DNA from: Kribbella rubisoli | GTDB taxonomy: Bacteria; Actinomycetota; Actinomycetes; Propionibacteriales; Kribbellaceae | Reading direction: 5' to 3' | NCBI RefSeq assembly: GCF_004217145.1 | Contig: NZ_SHKR01000011.1 | Location: 2,108,001-2,172,000 of the forward strand | Length of the DNA stretch: 64,000 bases | Shown: in pieces, positions 60,983-64,000 of the stretch | How positions within the stretch are numbered: position 1 is the first letter of the stretch | Layout: the number at the start of each line of letters is the position of its first letter | Translations under genes and position numbers: made by a program | The notes under the pieces: model-generated | Told to the model about the DNA's origin: nothing | Database searches by the model: none | Seen by the model: only the letters and a program-made list of their open reading frames with translations

Positions 60983-61516
60983 ATGCAGGTCTGGCCAGAG
61001 CAGTTCCCCGAGCTGTTCGCACCCGGTTACTGGGAGTGGGGCGACCTCGACGTCCGGTTCACCGTCGACCGACCGCCGGACGAGCTGATCAGCAACGTCC
61101 ACGTCGTCTGCCGGACCCCCGGCGGAATCGTTGTCTGCGGCAACGACCTCGGCTGGCGCTTCCTGCCCGGCGGCACCCGCGAGCCCGGCGAGACGATCGA
61201 GGAACTCGTCAGCCGCGAGCTGCTCGAGGAGGCCGGCGCGCGGCTGACCGGTCCGCTGACCTGGCTCGGCGCCCACCGCGCCGACCATCGCCGGCCCGCG
61301 CCGTACCGTCCGCACCTGCCGCACCCGGTTTCGTACTGGGCCAACTTCGTCGCCGACGTCGTCATCGAGCAGGAGCCGACCAACCCCGAGGACGGCGAGC
61401 AGGTCACCGAGGTGCTGGTCCTGCCGCCGGGCGAGGCGGCCGACTACCTCGACGGCCAGCCAGGTGGCGTGATGGGTCCGATCGTCAGGCTGGCTCAGGC
61501 ACGACAGCTGGTTTAG
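60983..61516 (+). CDS. Nudix hydrolase
   Basis: This is 177 residues from ATG at 60983. The Nudix box is complete: G64, E70, R78-E79, E82-E83 and G85 fit GX5EX7REUXEEXGU. Such enzymes hydrolyse nucleoside diphosphate derivatives. The substrate is unknown. GAGG lies close to the start. It overlaps the convergent MFS gene by 32 nt. Confidence 0.88.
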   Translation: MQVWPEQFPELFAPGYWEWGDLDVRFTVDRPPDELISNVHVVCRTPGGIVVCGNDLGWRFLPGGTREPGETIEELVSRELLEEAGARLTGPLTWLGAHRADHRRPAPYRPHLPHPVSYWANFVADVVIEQEPTNPEDGEQVTEVLVLPPGEAADYLDGQPGGVMGPIVRLAQARQLV

Positions 61517-62693
61517 CAGCCCGCCACGGCAGCAGTACGGCGCTCAGCGCGCAACTGATCCCCGCCACCCACAACGCGCCACGGATCCCGATGAGTGTCG
61601 CGAGTACGCCGCCGAGCGCGATGAACGCCGGCTGCACGCACCGCGAGCTGATCGACCACGACCCGACCACGCGCGACATGAACGCGTCCTCGGTCTGCTC
61701 CATCCGGTACGTCGCGAACGACGGGTTGAACGCGCCCGCGCCGACAAGCAGTGCAGTCTCCGCCACGACGAGCAGCACGAACCCGCCCATCCCGTGCGGC
61801 GCGAGCGGGAGGAGCAAGAGCCACGGCGCCCGCAGTACGCCGAACACCAGCAGCATCCAGTGCAGTCCGTACCGCCGGGTGAGCCGAGGCGCCATCCGCG
61901 CACCGATCACTCCACCGATGCAGGAGATGCCGAGGAACACGCCGTAGCTCCACGTCGGCAGCCCGAGGTCCCGCAGCATGAAGACAGCCAACAACGGCGA
62001 GATCATCATCGCCGGCCCGCCGAAGAGCTGCGAGTTCCAGAACAATGCCCGCAGGCCGCGGTGCCGCAGGATGTACCGCCAGCCCGCGGTGATGTCCGCC
62101 TTCCCCTCGCGCTTGATCGGCTCCGGCTCGGGCCGCTGGATCCGCCGGATCCCGATCGCGGACCCGAGGAACGACACCGCGTCGACCGCGAGCGTGATGG
62201 TCGCGCCGACCAGACTGACCAGCCCGCCGCCGATCGCGGGGCCGACGCTCAACGAAAGCCAGTTCGTCTGCTCGAAGCGGCTGTTCGCCTCGGCCCGCCC
62301 GGCCGCGGGGATCAGCGCCTTCAGATGCGCTCCGCTAGCCGCCTGGAACGCGATCGTCCCGGCAGCCTGCAGCACGCCCGCCACACACAGGTGTGCAAAC
62401 GTCAGTACTCCGAACGCCGCCGCGACCGGCACCGAGACGAGAGCCACGAACCGCAGCAGATCCGCCGCGATCATCACCGGCCGCTTCCGGCGCTGCTCGA
62501 TGAAGTCCCCCATCGGCAAGGCGATCGCGGCGCCGGCCAACGCCGACAACGCAGCGAGCATCGAGACCTGGAGCGTGCTCGAGTCGAGCACGATAACCGC
62601 GACCAACGGCAATGCCCCGAGACCCACCGCCGATCCGAACGCACTGACCGTGAACGCAACCCACAACCGACGGAAGTCTCGACCCAAAGACAT
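61485..62693 (-). CDS. MFS transporter
   Basis: This is 402 residues with about twelve helices. The N-terminus FRRLWVAFTVSAFGSAVGLGALPLVAV and MGDFIEQRRKRPVMIAADLLRF mark the MFS_3-type exporter group that includes macrolide and enterobactin exporters. The substrate is unknown. A leaderless -10 precedes it. Confidence 0.88.
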   Translation of the reverse strand: MSLGRDFRRLWVAFTVSAFGSAVGLGALPLVAVIVLDSSTLQVSMLAALSALAGAAIALPMGDFIEQRRKRPVMIAADLLRFVALVSVPVAAAFGVLTFAHLCVAGVLQAAGTIAFQAASGAHLKALIPAAGRAEANSRFEQTNWLSLSVGPAIGGGLVSLVGATITLAVDAVSFLGSAIGIRRIQRPEPEPIKREGKADITAGWRYILRHRGLRALFWNSQLFGGPAMMISPLLAVFMLRDLGLPTWSYGVFLGISCIGGVIGARMAPRLTRRYGLHWMLLVFGVLRAPWLLLLPLAPHGMGGFVLLVVAETALLVGAGAFNPSFATYRMEQTEDAFMSRVVGSWSISSRCVQPAFIALGGVLATLIGIRGALWVAGISCALSAVLLPWRAAKPAVVPEPA

Positions 62694-62699
62694 CCCGCG

Positions 62700-62705
62700 A
62701 TCGTA
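62700..62705 (-). promoter_or_regulatory. -10 box of a leaderless promoter
   Basis: TACGAT on the minus strand lies 6 nt before ATG at 62693. Confidence 0.5.
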
Positions 62706-62724
62706 GAAGCAGGCACCGACAGAA

Positions 62725-63444
62725 TCAGCGCAGGTTCAGGCCGCCGTCGAGAAGGATGACTTCACCGGTCAGATAGCCGTTGTGGATAACTGCGGAGATC
62801 AGGTCCGCGACGTCCGACGGCTGCGCGGCGCGGCGCATCGGGCTCGCGGTTTTCCACAGCTCCTGCGCGTCTGTCCACGACTCGGTGAGCGGTGTGTCGA
62901 CGAGACCGGGCGCGACCGCATTGACGCGAACCTCAGGTCCGAGCGCGGCCGCCAACAACTTCGTCACGTGGTTCAGCGCGGCCTTCGAAGCGGCGTACGC
63001 GATCGAGCTGCCCTTCGGACGTACGCCGGCGTGGCTCGTCACGTTCACGATCGATCCGCCGGATTCGCGCAGCGCCGGGAGGGCCGCCGTACACAACAGC
63101 CAGGGCGCGATCAGGTTCACGTCGAGCAGTCGCCGCCAGTCGTCCGCGGTGAGGCCGTCGAGTGAAGCATGCGGGACGGGCCAGCTGATGCCGGCGTTGT
63201 TCACGAGTACGTCGAGACGCCCGTGCTCGCTGACCACTTCCGGCACCAACGCCTGCGCCGCCGCGTCGTCGGCCAGATCGGCCTGGTGGTACGACCCGCC
63301 CAGCTCGGCAGCCAGCGCCTTGCCGGCCTCGTAGCTGGATCGTGAGTGCACCGCGACGGTCATCCCATCCGCAGCCAATCGCCGCACGGTCGCCGCTCCG
63401 ATGCCAGAGGCAGACCCGGTGACCAGCGCGACCTTGCGCGTCAC
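62725..63444 (-). CDS. SDR-family oxidoreductase
   Basis: This is 239 residues. It has TGSASGIG (9-16), NNAG (82-85), catalytic S137, Y150 and K154 (YAASK), and the C-terminal GEVILLDGG. It is a classical SDR. It starts with GTG overlapping the TetR stop (GTGA), so the two are translationally coupled. Confidence 0.9.
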   Translation of the reverse strand: MTRKVALVTGSASGIGAATVRRLAADGMTVAVHSRSSYEAGKALAAELGGSYHQADLADDAAAQALVPEVVSEHGRLDVLVNNAGISWPVPHASLDGLTADDWRRLLDVNLIAPWLLCTAALPALRESGGSIVNVTSHAGVRPKGSSIAYAASKAALNHVTKLLAAALGPEVRVNAVAPGLVDTPLTESWTDAQELWKTASPMRRAAQPSDVADLISAVIHNGYLTGEVILLDGGLNLR

Positions 63445-64000
63445 GCGCCGTACCGCATGCCGTCGATGAGCAGGTTGAGGAGGCGGTCGGCCTGCTCGCG
63501 TCGGTCGGACGCGGCCAGTCCGACCCCGCTGAGGCTGATCAGTACGTCGTCGGCAGTGATGTCAGACCGCAGATCACCGGCCGCTGCACCGGCTTCCAGG
63601 ATCGGCGTAATCGCGCCGACGAGCAGGTCACGGCTCTGCGCGTACGGGTCCGCGCCCGAGGCGATCACCGCGCGCAGCGCGTCGGCCATCCCCATCTTGC
63701 GGGACATGTAGTCGATGAAGCGATCCATCCACGCGCGCAGCGCGTCAGCGGGCGGGAGCTTCGCAAGCAGCTCCGCCGCGGCATCGCACACCGCGGCGAG
63801 CTCACTGCGGTACGCCGCCTCGATCAACGCCTCCCGCGTCGGGAAGTGCCGGTACAGGGTGCCGATGCCGACGCCGGCGTCCTTCGCGATGCCCTCGAGC
63901 GTCGCCTCCAGCCCGCATTTCGAGAACGAACGCGCCGCGGCGTCGAGGATCTGGCCGCGATTGCGCTGTGCGTCTGCGCGCAGCGGACGCTCACCGGTAG
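63441..64000 (-). CDS. TetR-family transcriptional regulator (5' end outside window)
   Basis: The frame is open to the window end; about 186 residues are present. The helix-turn-helix is clear in the part near 63840-63960: GLEATLEGIAKDAGVGIGTLYRHFPTREALI. The internal TTG at 63827 is not the true start, because the DNA-binding domain lies upstream of it. It is probably a local repressor of the coupled SDR gene. Confidence 0.88.
   Translation of the reverse strand, partial: TGERPLRADAQRNRGQILDAAARSFSKCGLEATLEGIAKDAGVGIGTLYRHFPTREALIEAAYRSELAAVCDAAAELLAKLPPADALRAWMDRFIDYMSRKMGMADALRAVIASGADPYAQSRDLLVGAITPILEAGAAAGDLRSDITADDVLISLSGVGLAASDRREQADRLLNLLIDGMRYGA

Overview
This is high-GC (roughly 70%) actinobacterial chromosome. 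Codon choice is strongly G/C at third positions, GTG starts are common, and many genes look leaderless, with a TANNNT box 6-8 nt before the start codon. The rpsF-ssb-rpsR-rplI...MATE-dnaB neighbourhood and the many regulator/enzyme pairs fit a soil actinomycete. Style and gene content suggest Kribbella or a relative in the Nocardioidaceae/Kribbellaceae; this is an inference and was not tested by any search. No rRNA, tRNA, CRISPR array, integrase or transposase was seen.

Layout. 1-8.6 kb: the C-terminal end of a HelD/HelR-type helicase, small conserved proteins, an exported excalibur protein coupled to an M23 peptidase, VOC proteins, an SDR and a DUF3152 zinc protein. 8.6-15.7 kb: an LCP cell-wall ligase, a TetR/streptogramin-lyase (Vgb) pair, a UbiA prenyltransferase, a proline iminopeptidase and a PhyH dioxygenase. 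15.7-38 kb: a long series of divergent regulator/effector pairs (WYL-ABC exporter, AraC-NmrA, HxlR-DHFR-like, LysR-MFS, ArsR-SRPBCC, WYL-FAD oxidase, MerR-DoxX, ArsR-hydrolase), several with visible palindromic operators, plus an orphan MsiK/UgpC-type ABC ATPase. 38-41.6 kb: dnaB carrying two inteins, preceded by a cluster of DnaA-box-like 9-mers. 41.6-44 kb: a MATE exporter, a charged coiled-coil protein and a YrdB-type membrane protein.

44-55.9 kb: a type IV secretion-like island. One minus-strand operon encodes a VirB2-like pilin candidate, a VirB8-like candidate, two tandem TrbL/VirB6-like channel proteins, an SCO6880-family protein, a VirB4-like ATPase, a TraG/VirD4-like ATPase and a DUF4913 protein. 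Facing away from it are a membrane-anchored beta-propeller protein and a tiny exported protein with three evenly spaced EWPxV repeats. No relaxase, integrase or attachment site is visible, so this looks like a resident secretion apparatus lodged between rplI and dnaB. It is the best candidate in the window for an undescribed system.

55.9-57.9 kb: rplI, rpsR, ssb and rpsF. 57.9-64 kb: two MFS exporters, an Lrp regulator, an AP-endonuclease-like TIM barrel, a Nudix hydrolase and a TetR-SDR operon cut by the window end.

A long palindromic intergenic repeat occurs twice, at 7.1 kb and inside the secretion operon at 48.0 kb. The two copies share their core but have different, still self-complementary outer stems.
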